DNA from: Legionella_C sp048541585
GTDB taxonomy: Bacteria > Pseudomonadota > Gammaproteobacteria > Legionellales > Legionellaceae
Direction of reading: 5' to 3'
Assembly: GCF_048541585.1 (NCBI RefSeq)
Contig: NZ_CP183303.1
Coordinates: 1,612,001-1,676,000, forward strand
DNA length: 64,000 nt
Both the position numbers and the translations under genes were made by a program. The stretch's first letter is position 1, and the number at the start of each line of letters is the position of its first letter. The notes below the pieces were generated by a model. It searched no databases and was not told the origin of the DNA. It worked only from the letters and a program-made list of their open reading frames with translations. Positions 44,250 to 52,500 of this stretch are shown one piece after another.

Positions 44250-44669
44250 TTAATCCTGTAAAATACTACTATCTTTGCAAGTTAATAAATTAACATAACA
44301 GGTATTAGGAAAGGCACTATGTTGTTGGCAATACGCTTTAGCTGCAAGGGCTGCATCATCGCTATTAGGATAAAAATTACTTTTCCATGCTTTTGCCATC
44401 TGGTCTAAAGCAGTACATTGCCAGGCTGGTCTTACCGATTCACCGTTGACAAATAGCTCGCAATCTCCCTGGAAAACTCGGCAGGTTTCAGGTGAGCGAC
44501 TCATTTTTTTGCAGGCCTCCATCGCTTTATTAACAGCACTTCGCTGATAACTACTTTCAGCGAGCCATTCTTGCTTTGCATTATCTTCTGCTTTGCAATG
44601 CCATTGTGCTAATACAAGTTGAGAATAGATAAAAGAGCTTACTAAAATGTAAATTTGTTTTTTATACAT
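44250..44669 (-). CDS. Exported protein with a duplicated cysteine-containing domain
   Basis: A 139-residue protein with a signal peptide ending about LVLA|QW. The mature part consists of two related units of about 50 residues. The first runs WHCKAEDNAKQEW...SPETCRVFQGDC and the second WQCTALDQMAKAW...FPNTCYVNLLTC. Each has a Trp-x-Cys start and three or four cysteines, suggesting disulfides in the periplasm. The layout is loosely like DUF4189-type domains; I do not assign a function. It overlaps the EAL gene by 8 bases. Confidence 0.75.
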   Translation of the reverse strand: MYKKQIYILVSSFIYSQLVLAQWHCKAEDNAKQEWLAESSYQRSAVNKAMEACKKMSRSPETCRVFQGDCELFVNGESVRPAWQCTALDQMAKAWKSNFYPNSDDAALAAKAYCQQHSAFPNTCYVNLLTCKDSSILQD

Positions 44670-46254
44670 GATGTTTCCCTGTATTGACTATCAACTCGTG
44701 CAATTGTTGAAAATTAACAGCTTTAGAAAAATACCAGCCTTGTAAAAATTCAACATTTCGCAAATTTAAATAATTAAATTGTTGCTCAGTTTCAACACCT
44801 TCAGCAATAATGTTTAATTTTAATGAGTTAGCCATGTTAATAATGGCATCATTTAAAGTTTCAGTTATTGCGCCAGTTCCAATCGATTGAATAAATATTT
44901 TATCTATTTTTAAATAATTAAATGGGAAATGTTGTAGATACTTAATACTAGCATGCCCCGTACCAAAATCATCTATAGCTAAAGAATACCCTTTTGCTCT
45001 TAGCTCTTGCATTTTATTAATAATGTATTGCTCATTTTCTTCAAATAGTTCTCTTTCTGTTAGTTCTAACATAATCTGTTCTGGCAAAATATGGTAATAA
45101 TCACAAATTCTTACGAAGTCATTAAAAAAAGATTCACTCTTAAAATGACTAGGGCATAAGTTAAAACTAAGATGAAAACTAGGGTTATTTGCAAAAAGAT
45201 CTTTACTTTCAGATAATGCCTTTTCAATTAATTGTAAAGTAATGGGTACAATAAGCCCTGAATGTTCAGCATCTTCTATAAAATAATCAGGCATAATTAA
45301 CTCATTTTCATTATTGACCCAGCGAATTAATACTTCTGCGCCATAAATTTGCTTTGTTTTGCTAGAAAATATTGGTTGATAAGTAGGATAAAATTGTTGC
45401 AATTTTAAGGCGTCGTTTAAAGCAAGCGTAATTGAAAAATGTTTATTCATGGTTGCTTGAAAATAACGATGTAATAGCCAAGAGAGTAACAAGAGGGGTA
45501 AAATAGTTAGTAATAAGCGAAATAATAAATTTTTCTTTAAATCTATTCCCGCGGTACTAATAATTAAATTAACATTTTTTAACGATTCTAAGGGCATAAT
45601 TAATACTTTCTTATTATCGTTTTCTAAATCCTTGATCGTAATTGGTGTAACTGGTTGATCAGTGATTAGGGTATTGCTACCTAATATAATTTGCTTTTTC
45701 TGCGTATCATATAAGCTAACTGCTTTAAAATCTAATTCATCAATATGGATAAGCAATTCAAGTGAAGATTTTAATAAATAAACTCCTAAATAATAATCAT
45801 GATAAGGCCGCTGAAGTAAAAAAAAGTCATTGTCAACTTCTTTTGTTTTCATTGGTCCAAGTAGTACTTGCTGTTGAATGTAGGGATTAGGTAGAGGTGC
45901 TTTAGGATCAAATGTCGTACAAACAAATTGATTAGTAGGGTTGTAAACAATAATACCTGTAATAATAGGACTGTTAAAAACAATAGATTGTAATTGAGTT
46001 AATAAAGAGGATTGACAATTTTTAACTTGGTTTTTATCAAGTGGTAAGAGATCGACGGCTGCAAAAATAGAATCAACAAAATTATCTAATTTATAAGCTA
46101 GATGACTTGCTTGTAATTGAAGTTGGCTTAATTGTTTATATTTTAAATGCTCCCACTGATAAAAGCTAATAACTAGAGCTAAGAGCAATGTTAAAATAGC
46201 CCAAGCTATACTAAATTTTTGTTGTAAATTATCACCAGAAGCCTGTTTAACCAT
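44662..46254 (-). CDS. Membrane c-di-GMP phosphodiesterase with CSS-motif sensor and EAL domain
   Basis: A 530-residue PdeC/YjcC-like protein. A membrane helix near residues 15-33, a periplasmic domain with the CSS motif (NCQSSLL) and a second cysteine (FVCTTF), and a second helix around 240-260 precede a C-terminal EAL domain. The EAL signature is AEVLIRW, so Ala is replaced by Val. The metal-binding DDFGTG, KIDKIFI and EGVETEQQF are intact, so activity is likely. In E. coli the CSS cysteines respond to DsbA/DsbB redox state. It starts 4 bases after bioA. Confidence 0.9.
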   Translation of the reverse strand: MVKQASGDNLQQKFSIAWAILTLLLALVISFYQWEHLKYKQLSQLQLQASHLAYKLDNFVDSIFAAVDLLPLDKNQVKNCQSSLLTQLQSIVFNSPIITGIIVYNPTNQFVCTTFDPKAPLPNPYIQQQVLLGPMKTKEVDNDFFLLQRPYHDYYLGVYLLKSSLELLIHIDELDFKAVSLYDTQKKQIILGSNTLITDQPVTPITIKDLENDNKKVLIMPLESLKNVNLIISTAGIDLKKNLLFRLLLTILPLLLLSWLLHRYFQATMNKHFSITLALNDALKLQQFYPTYQPIFSSKTKQIYGAEVLIRWVNNENELIMPDYFIEDAEHSGLIVPITLQLIEKALSESKDLFANNPSFHLSFNLCPSHFKSESFFNDFVRICDYYHILPEQIMLELTERELFEENEQYIINKMQELRAKGYSLAIDDFGTGHASIKYLQHFPFNYLKIDKIFIQSIGTGAITETLNDAIINMANSLKLNIIAEGVETEQQFNYLNLRNVEFLQGWYFSKAVNFQQLHELIVNTGKHHV

Positions 46255-46258
46255 AATT

Positions 46259-47581
46259 TTAAGTCATATCGTAAACTTCATAAATAGAGTTTAGAGTGAT
46301 TTCTGCCAAATGCATAATAGTTTGTTCATCAGTATTTAAAGGTGGCAACCAATATAATGTCTTACCTAAGGGTCGTAAAAAAGCTCCTCGTTTTAATGCC
46401 TGCTGGTAAAATTTAAAACCTATTCGTTGATTAGGTAACTCAGCAAGATCGCCTGCAACTAAGGCACCAATTGATCTAATATTAGTTAATTTTCCAGTTT
46501 TATTAGCAATTTCTTGAAAAAGTTCAAGCATTAATTTTCCTAATACAGTGGCCTTGTGATTGAGATTTTCTTCTTCAATAGCACAAATGGTTGCTAATGC
46601 AGCGCTGACTGCTAATGCATTGCCGCTATGAGTATGTGAATGTAAAAAAGATTGCCCTAATTCATAATCAGCATAAAAAAGCTCATAAACGGCATGGTCA
46701 ATCATGACGCAACTAAGTGGAATGCTGCCTGATGTTAGTCCTTTAGAAAGGCAAATTAAATCAGGTTCAATAGCTGCATATTCACAAGCTAACCATTTTC
46801 CGGTTCGTCCAATACCGGTCATGATTTCATCAGCAATAATATAAATACCTTGCTGCTTAGCCCAATTACATAGTTTATTTAAAAAATCTGCACTATAACA
46901 ACGCATTCCACCGGCGCCTTGAACAATAGGCTCAATAATCACAGCACATAGTTCATGTTTAAAGGGTTCTATATTTTTAAGGGCGGCTTGCCAATAGTTA
47001 AAGGCATTTTGCCAAAGTGGATCTTGCTCACCGCTAACATACGGGATTGAATCAATAAAATGACAAGGAAGCCCAAAATTATTATAAGGTTCTTTATAAA
47101 TACCTAAATCGCTAACACTTAATGCGCCTATTGTCTCGCCATGATAGCTATTTCTTAAAGAAATAAATTTTTGTCGTTGCATTTGCCCTTTTATTTTTTG
47201 TGCATGTAGAGTTAGTTTAAGTGCAATTTCAACTGCACAAGAACCATCACTTGCGAAGAAAAGGTGTTGATTTCGCGTTATCTCAGCTAATTTTTGACCA
47301 AGCGCAGCCAAAGGAGCATGCGTAGTTGTCGTGGCAATAACATGTTCAAATAAAGTAAGTTGCTTTTGAATAGCAGCGGTTACTGCAGGGTGTCCATGGC
47401 CTAACGATTTACACCACCAACTTGAAATTCCATCAATTAATTTGCCTGCGCTTGTTTCCAGATAGCTTCCTTGTGCCTTATAAACAATCACTGGGAGGAT
47501 TTGCTCAAAATCTTTCATTTGCGTGCAAGGGTGCCAAATGTGATTTAAATCTTGCGTAATAATTTGTTCCTTGTTAACCAT
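46259..47581 (-). CDS. bioA: Adenosylmethionine-8-amino-7-oxononanoate aminotransferase
   Basis: BioA converts KAPA to DAPA using SAM as amino donor. The PLP lysine is in LICLSKGLTSGSIPLS. HIWHPCTQMKDF at the N-terminus and SSWWCKSLGHGHP are characteristic of BioA. Length (440 residues) is normal. It diverges from bioB across only 60 bases, the classic bio arrangement, and is followed by three non-biotin genes in tight succession. Confidence 0.95.
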   Translation of the reverse strand: MVNKEQIITQDLNHIWHPCTQMKDFEQILPVIVYKAQGSYLETSAGKLIDGISSWWCKSLGHGHPAVTAAIQKQLTLFEHVIATTTTHAPLAALGQKLAEITRNQHLFFASDGSCAVEIALKLTLHAQKIKGQMQRQKFISLRNSYHGETIGALSVSDLGIYKEPYNNFGLPCHFIDSIPYVSGEQDPLWQNAFNYWQAALKNIEPFKHELCAVIIEPIVQGAGGMRCYSADFLNKLCNWAKQQGIYIIADEIMTGIGRTGKWLACEYAAIEPDLICLSKGLTSGSIPLSCVMIDHAVYELFYADYELGQSFLHSHTHSGNALAVSAALATICAIEEENLNHKATVLGKLMLELFQEIANKTGKLTNIRSIGALVAGDLAELPNQRIGFKFYQQALKRGAFLRPLGKTLYWLPPLNTDEQTIMHLAEITLNSIYEVYDMT

Positions 47582-47595
47582 AATTAAATTTTAAG

Positions 47596-47623
47596 TTGAC
47601 AATAAAAACCGGCACTTTATCAT
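47596..47623 (+). promoter_or_regulatory. Sigma-70-type promoter for bioB
   Basis: A perfect -35 box TTGACA (47596-47601), a 16-base spacer and TATCAT (47618-47623), 18 bases before the bioB ATG. The bioA promoter must overlap it on the other strand. An obvious BirA operator dyad like that of E. coli was not found. Confidence 0.6.
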
Positions 47624-47641
47624 GTAGAAAAAAATAATAAA

Positions 47642-48604
47642 ATGGATAGTTTTGTGAATAAAAATATACTGAGCTGGACTAAGTCTGAGATTGAAACTAT
47701 TTATACGCAACCGTTTAACGATTTATTATATGCAGCACATGACTGCCACCGCCAATATCATCAAGCAAATCAATTGCAACTAGCTGCCTTATTAAATATT
47801 AAAACTGGTGCTTGCCCTGAAGATTGTGGCTATTGTTCACAAAGCGGACATTACAAAACGGATATTCAAAAAGAGAAATTGCTCTCTGTTGAAGAAATTA
47901 TTGCAAAAGCGAAACAAGCTAAAGATTCTGGCGCTACTCGATTTTGTATGGGAGCAGCTTGGCGAAGTCCGCCAGATAAGGCTATGCCTAAGATTATAGA
48001 CGCTATTAAGGAAGTCAAGAATTTAGGTCTTGAAACATGTATGACGTTAGGAATGCTTAGTACAGAGCAGGCAAAAATGTTACATGAAGCAGGGCTTGAT
48101 TTTTATAATCACAATATTGATACCTCACCTTCTTATTATGACAAAGTAGTTACTACCCGCACGTTTGCAGACAGACTCGCAACTCTTGAAGAAGTGCGCA
48201 AATCGGGAATGAAAGTATGTTGCGGTGGTATCTTAGGTTTAGGTGAAAGCAGAGATGATCGCATTGAATTTTTACTAACTTTAGCTAATCTACCTTCACC
48301 GCCTGAGAGTGTTCCTATAAATAGTCTAATTCCTGTAGAAGGTACACCACTTGCTAAAGCAAAACCCATCGATGGTATCGAGCTTGTACGCACTGTTGCA
48401 ACAGCCCGTCTGTTAATGCCTAAAAGTATGATAAGGCTTAGTGCTGGGCGTACTAAAATGAGCGATGAGCTACAAGCATTATGTTATTTCGCTGGGGCTA
48501 ACTCAGTTTGGGCCGGTACAAAATTATTAACTCAAAAAAATCCAGAAATTGATAAAGATCAACAACTATTTAATAAATTAGGATTGCAAGCATCCTTAGC
48601 ATGA
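47642..48604 (+). CDS. bioB: Biotin synthase
   Basis: Radical-SAM enzyme that inserts sulfur into dethiobiotin. The SAM cluster motif is in GACPEDCGYCSQSGHYKT. The [2Fe-2S] ligands appear in FCMGAAW, LETCMTLGML and KVCCGGILGLGES, with an Arg in MIRLSAGR. Length (320 residues) is normal. It overlaps bioF by 4 bases (ATGA). Confidence 0.96.
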   Translation: MDSFVNKNILSWTKSEIETIYTQPFNDLLYAAHDCHRQYHQANQLQLAALLNIKTGACPEDCGYCSQSGHYKTDIQKEKLLSVEEIIAKAKQAKDSGATRFCMGAAWRSPPDKAMPKIIDAIKEVKNLGLETCMTLGMLSTEQAKMLHEAGLDFYNHNIDTSPSYYDKVVTTRTFADRLATLEEVRKSGMKVCCGGILGLGESRDDRIEFLLTLANLPSPPESVPINSLIPVEGTPLAKAKPIDGIELVRTVATARLLMPKSMIRLSAGRTKMSDELQALCYFAGANSVWAGTKLLTQKNPEIDKDQQLFNKLGLQASLA

Positions 48605-49728
48605 TTAAACAGCTATTAAAGCAACATAATAGGTTGTTGAAAGAACAAGGCTTATATAGAGAGCGTTTGGTTATTGATGAATTTAAGCATCCTACACTGA
48701 ACTTTAGCTCAAATGACTATTTATCTTTAAGAGAAGATAAACGGGTTAAGCAAGCTTATAGTAATGGATTTAATCATTATCCTTCAGGTAGTGGTGCTTC
48801 GATGTCTGTTTGTGGTTATCATAAAATCCATCAAAGCCTTGAAAATACTTTTGCCCACTATTTAAAGGTAGATAAAGCTTTACTGTTTAGCTCAGGTTAT
48901 GCCGCTAACCTTGGTATTATTTCTTTATTAGCTAATTTGAAATGTCATGTATTAATTGATAAAGCAGTACATGCTTCTGTTTATGATGGTATTAAATTAA
49001 CTAAAATAAATTATAAACGTGTTTTACATAATAATTATGATGATTTAACAGCAAAAGTAGCTACTGTTGGCAATAATTCGGTTTTTATGACGGAAGCTAT
49101 TTTTAGCATGAGTGGTCAACAGGCTGATTTACAAAATATTAATCAAATTTGTGCAACAAAAACTGTACCCATTTTTGTTGATGAGGCTCATTCTTTTGGT
49201 GTAATGGGTAGGCATGGCTTGGGCGCTGTTAATTACTATCAGTTAACTCAACAACAAGTCCCTATACGTTTAATTACCTTCAGTAAAGCGTTGGGAGGGC
49301 AAGGTGCTATAGTTGCAGGTCAAGGGGAATGGATAGAAGCATTATTTCAATACGCACGCTCAAATATTTATTCTACAGCTCTAAGCCCTGCTTTAACTTT
49401 TGGATTATTAGAAAGTTTAGCATTACTTGTTACTTTAGATGACAGGCGGCAAAAACTAAGAGAGTTAATGCAATACTTTCAACAACAGGTTAGAAATTCG
49501 CCACTGCAGTGGCAAGAGTCTCATACGCCAATCCAACAATTACAACTAGGCTGTCCTCATAAAGCGCTATATTATGCACTACAGTTAAGAAACCACGGTA
49601 TTATCTGTCAAGCGATACGCCAGCCCACTGTATGTCGTAAGGCTACTGGGTTACGAGTGGTCTTAAATGCCAATCATGAGCAAAATGATATTGATAAGTT
49701 GTTTTATAGGTTGCATCAAATTGACTAA
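48601..49728 (+). CDS. bioF: 8-amino-7-oxononanoate synthase
   Basis: Condenses pimeloyl thioester with alanine to KAPA. The PLP lysine lies in TFSKALGGQGAIV. FSSNDYLSLR, FSSGYAANLGI and DEAHSFGVMGRHG are family motifs. Length (375 residues) is typical. It is coupled to bioB at its start and overlaps bioH at its end. Confidence 0.95.
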   Translation: MIKQLLKQHNRLLKEQGLYRERLVIDEFKHPTLNFSSNDYLSLREDKRVKQAYSNGFNHYPSGSGASMSVCGYHKIHQSLENTFAHYLKVDKALLFSSGYAANLGIISLLANLKCHVLIDKAVHASVYDGIKLTKINYKRVLHNNYDDLTAKVATVGNNSVFMTEAIFSMSGQQADLQNINQICATKTVPIFVDEAHSFGVMGRHGLGAVNYYQLTQQQVPIRLITFSKALGGQGAIVAGQGEWIEALFQYARSNIYSTALSPALTFGLLESLALLVTLDDRRQKLRELMQYFQQQVRNSPLQWQESHTPIQQLQLGCPHKALYYALQLRNHGIICQAIRQPTVCRKATGLRVVLNANHEQNDIDKLFYRLHQID

Positions 49729-50458
49729 ATTAAATATTAATAAAATAGGAAATAATGATAAGACTTTGGTTTTTTTACATGGCTGGGGTTTTAACCAACT
49801 AATCTGGAAGTCGTTATTACCAAAGTTAATGGAGCAATTTAGTATTTATTTAATTGATTTACCTGGTTTTGGACAGAGCTCCTTGATGAATTGGGAAAAA
49901 TTTAAAGCCGAGCTGTTGAATCATTTACCAAAGCAAGTAGCCCTAGTAGGCTGGTCATTAGGTGGGCTTTTCGCCACTAGACTTGCTATTGAAGAGCCAA
50001 AGCGTATTTCACATCTTATTAATGTAGCCTCTTCACCTTATTTTATAAAAGATACCTACTGGCCCGGAATTAATCAGCAAACATTGGCCCAGTTTTATAC
50101 AAATTTAAGTCAGAATCCGGAAAAAACTACCGCAGAATTTATTGCTTTACAATTACAAAATTTTTCCCTAAATACTTTTGATATTAAGTCTGAGGTTTTT
50201 TCATCGTCCAAAGAAGCGCTTGCTAATGGCTTAAATATTTTAGCAAATTGGGATTTGCGGCCCTCTTTAAACCAACTTATCAGTCAAACATGTTATATGT
50301 TTGGTAGATTAGATGCGATTGTTCCTAGGCATTTATTGCCGCGTATGCAAGAATTATATCCGCAATTTAATTATATTTTATTTCCTAAAGCAGCACATAT
50401 GCCTTTTATAACTCATCAAGCCGATTTTATTGATAAGCTTAGGAGTTTCGTATTATGA
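49721..50458 (+). CDS. bioH: Pimeloyl-ACP methyl ester carboxylesterase
   Basis: Alpha/beta hydrolase freeing pimeloyl-ACP from its methyl ester. It has VFLHGWGFNQLIW, nucleophile Ser in VGWSLGGLFA, Asp in MFGRLDAIVP and His in KAAHMPFITH. The frame stays open upstream inside bioF, but the family starts close to this TTG (M-T-K-L-N-I), giving about 245 residues. The start is a judgement. bioC, whose product makes the methyl ester, is not here. Confidence 0.88.
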   Translation: MTKLNINKIGNNDKTLVFLHGWGFNQLIWKSLLPKLMEQFSIYLIDLPGFGQSSLMNWEKFKAELLNHLPKQVALVGWSLGGLFATRLAIEEPKRISHLINVASSPYFIKDTYWPGINQQTLAQFYTNLSQNPEKTTAEFIALQLQNFSLNTFDIKSEVFSSSKEALANGLNILANWDLRPSLNQLISQTCYMFGRLDAIVPRHLLPRMQELYPQFNYILFPKAAHMPFITHQADFIDKLRSFVL

Positions 50459-51114
50459 AACGATATTTTATTACCGGTACAGATACCGATTGTGGTAAAA
50501 CTTATGTCACCTGTATGCTTTTAGCTTATTTAAATCAAAAATATAAAGCACAAGCTATAAAGCCTATAGCGAGTGGGTGTGAAGAAGTTAAAGGCCAGTT
50601 AGTTAGTCAAGATGTAGTACGTTTACAGGCTTATAATGCTGATGAAAATACTTCTATTAACTATTGGAAATATAAAGAACCTATAGCTCCTCATCTTGCA
50701 GCGCATTTGGTAAATGAAGAGGTAACTGCAACTCAAGTTATGCAATTTTGCGAACAAACAAAATTTAATTATTTTGATTATTTATTGATTGAGGGGGCAG
50801 GAGGGCTGCTTGTTCCATTAAACAATCATGAAACTTGGCTTGATTTTTTAAAATTATTTAATATCCCTGTAATTTTAGTAGTTGGCATGCGTTTAGGGTG
50901 TATCAATCATGCTTTACTAACCGATGCTCTACTTAAGGCACATCAAGTGCCTTGTTTAGGCTGGATAGCAAATGATGTTAGTAAAGAAATGTTGTTTAGA
51001 GAAGAAAATATTAGCACTTTAAAAGCAATGATGCATATGCCATTCATTGGTAGAGTTTATTATGATGCATTGAATCATTTTAATATAGAATTTGATAATA
51101 ATTTGTTAATATAA
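50455..51114 (+). CDS. bioD: Dethiobiotin synthetase
   Basis: ATP-dependent ring closure of DAPA to dethiobiotin. The P-loop-like N-terminus is FITGTDTDCGKTYVTCML. AIKPIASG and LIEGAGGLLVPL are conserved. Length (219 residues) is normal. It overlaps bioH by 4 bases and ends the plus-strand biotin operon. Confidence 0.94.
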   Translation: MKRYFITGTDTDCGKTYVTCMLLAYLNQKYKAQAIKPIASGCEEVKGQLVSQDVVRLQAYNADENTSINYWKYKEPIAPHLAAHLVNEEVTATQVMQFCEQTKFNYFDYLLIEGAGGLLVPLNNHETWLDFLKLFNIPVILVVGMRLGCINHALLTDALLKAHQVPCLGWIANDVSKEMLFREENISTLKAMMHMPFIGRVYYDALNHFNIEFDNNLLI

Positions 51115-51568
51115 CAAATAAAACCATGAGTGATTTTGTGATAAAACTGTAGAGAGTAACCGTAAGAAGTTTTAACTTATCTAAGTTATATTCTTTAGAT
51201 TTTTTAGAAGCTCTCACTTCTAGCGATATCACGGAGTTTATCCAATTTGGTTATCTGCTTGAGTTTAGGTATAATCTGTAATAATTGACTTAAAAAAATA
51301 CTTATTGGTTGCATTTTATTCCATATAATAATAGTTTTTTTATATTTATACTTATTCAATCGGTGTTGCGAAAAGATTAAATTTTTTTAAACCATAATTT
51401 ATACTAATTATGCATTGTTTATGCTCAGTTAGTTGGTTATAATTTGTCTCTATTTATTTAGCATTTTATTATTGAAATTTTAGTTAAGATCACTATATAA
51501 AAAGTGGCTTGAAATATTAGCTTTATATTCTTCTATTCCTCTAAACGTTTTATTACGGAGATTCATGG
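51115..51568. other. AT-rich intergenic region between bioD and fmdB
   Basis: About 450 bases with no definite gene. A start-less plus-strand frame at 51153-51281 (about 42 codons, ending ...FIQFGYLLEFRYNL) has coding-like composition and may be a remnant. The 3' half is very AT-rich, with T and A runs, and presumably includes the promoter for fmdB. No terminator hairpin for bioD was found. Confidence 0.4.
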
Positions 51569-51859
51569 ATGCCAATTTATGAGTATGAGTGTTCAAATTG
51601 CCATCATAAATTTGATTTAATGCAAAAGATAAACGATACCCCAGCAACGCAATGTCCTCAGTGCTTTAAGGATACGGCAGTAAGACTAATTTCAGCTGCA
51701 GGTTTTCAGCTAAAGGGTAGCGGCTGGTATGTGACAGATTTTAAAAATAAGGGAACTGCGCCGGTAAAGCAAACAGATAGTACTAAAGGTAGTGGAAGTG
51801 ATGCTGAGAAAAAAACGACTGAGAAAAAGACTGATAAACCAAAAGGTGAAAAAGATTGA
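51569..51859 (+). CDS. FmdB-family zinc-ribbon protein
   Basis: A 96-residue protein beginning MPIYEYECSNCHHKFDLMQK. Two CxxC pairs (CSNC, CPQC) form the CxxC_CxxC_SSSS ribbon, followed by GFQLKGSGWYVTDF and a charged low-complexity tail rich in Lys, Glu and Thr. The family is of uncertain function, possibly regulatory. In many gammaproteobacteria it precedes the DUF502 gene and aspS, as here. Confidence 0.9.
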   Translation: MPIYEYECSNCHHKFDLMQKINDTPATQCPQCFKDTAVRLISAAGFQLKGSGWYVTDFKNKGTAPVKQTDSTKGSGSDAEKKTTEKKTDKPKGEKD

Positions 51860-52488
51860 AACCTAAATCAATTCGCAGCGTCATTTTTGCAGGTTTAATA
51901 ATTTGGCTGCCTATTTTAGTTACGTTTGTTGTTTTAAGATTTATTATTGATCTCTTAGATTCAACCATTGCTCTCCTACCGAGTGCTTATCAACCTGAGC
52001 ATTTGTTCGGTGTTCACATACCAGGCTTAGGAGTGTTATTATCTTTACTGTTATTAATCATAACAGGAATGGTTGCAACTAATATCCTTGGCCAACGTTT
52101 AATGGGCTGGGGGGAAGCAATACTTGCTCGTATTCCGTTAGTGCGCTCAATTTATAATACCGCAAAGCAAATCATTCAAGCTATTTTGGCTACAAATAGC
52201 CAAGCATTTCGTAAAGTTATGTTGGTTCAATATCCAAGAAAAGGAGTTTGGACGCTAGCCTTTCAAACGGGTATGGCAAATGATGAAATTGCATCACATA
52301 CGGGTGAAGAAATGGTTAGTTTATTTATTCCTACAACGCCTAATCCAACATCTGGTTTTTTAATTATAGTGCCCAAGCGAGAAGTTATTGAGTTAACAAT
52401 GACAATTGATGAGGCTTTGAAATTTACAATTTCTTTAGGCGTTATGCCATCAAAAGAAAATACAGCTCCAGTTACTTACCCTTATTAA
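51856..52488 (+). CDS. DUF502 inner-membrane protein
   Basis: A 210-residue DUF502 protein with two membrane helices (SVIFAGLIIWLPILVTFVVL and LGVLLSLLLLIITGMVAT) and a cytoplasmic domain containing GWGEAILARIPLVRSIYNTAKQ and PTTPNPTSGFLIIVP. The family is conserved beside fmdB and aspS but has no established function in this group. It overlaps fmdB by 4 bases and ends 12 bases before aspS. Confidence 0.9.
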   Translation: MKPKSIRSVIFAGLIIWLPILVTFVVLRFIIDLLDSTIALLPSAYQPEHLFGVHIPGLGVLLSLLLLIITGMVATNILGQRLMGWGEAILARIPLVRSIYNTAKQIIQAILATNSQAFRKVMLVQYPRKGVWTLAFQTGMANDEIASHTGEEMVSLFIPTTPNPTSGFLIIVPKREVIELTMTIDEALKFTISLGVMPSKENTAPVTYPY

Positions 52489-52500
52489 AATAGGTGTCCC

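Noticed and set aside
47582..47641. BirA operator between bioA and bioB
   Set aside because: The divergent layout fits, but no TGTAAACC/GGTTTACA-like dyad is visible; only a promoter is supported.
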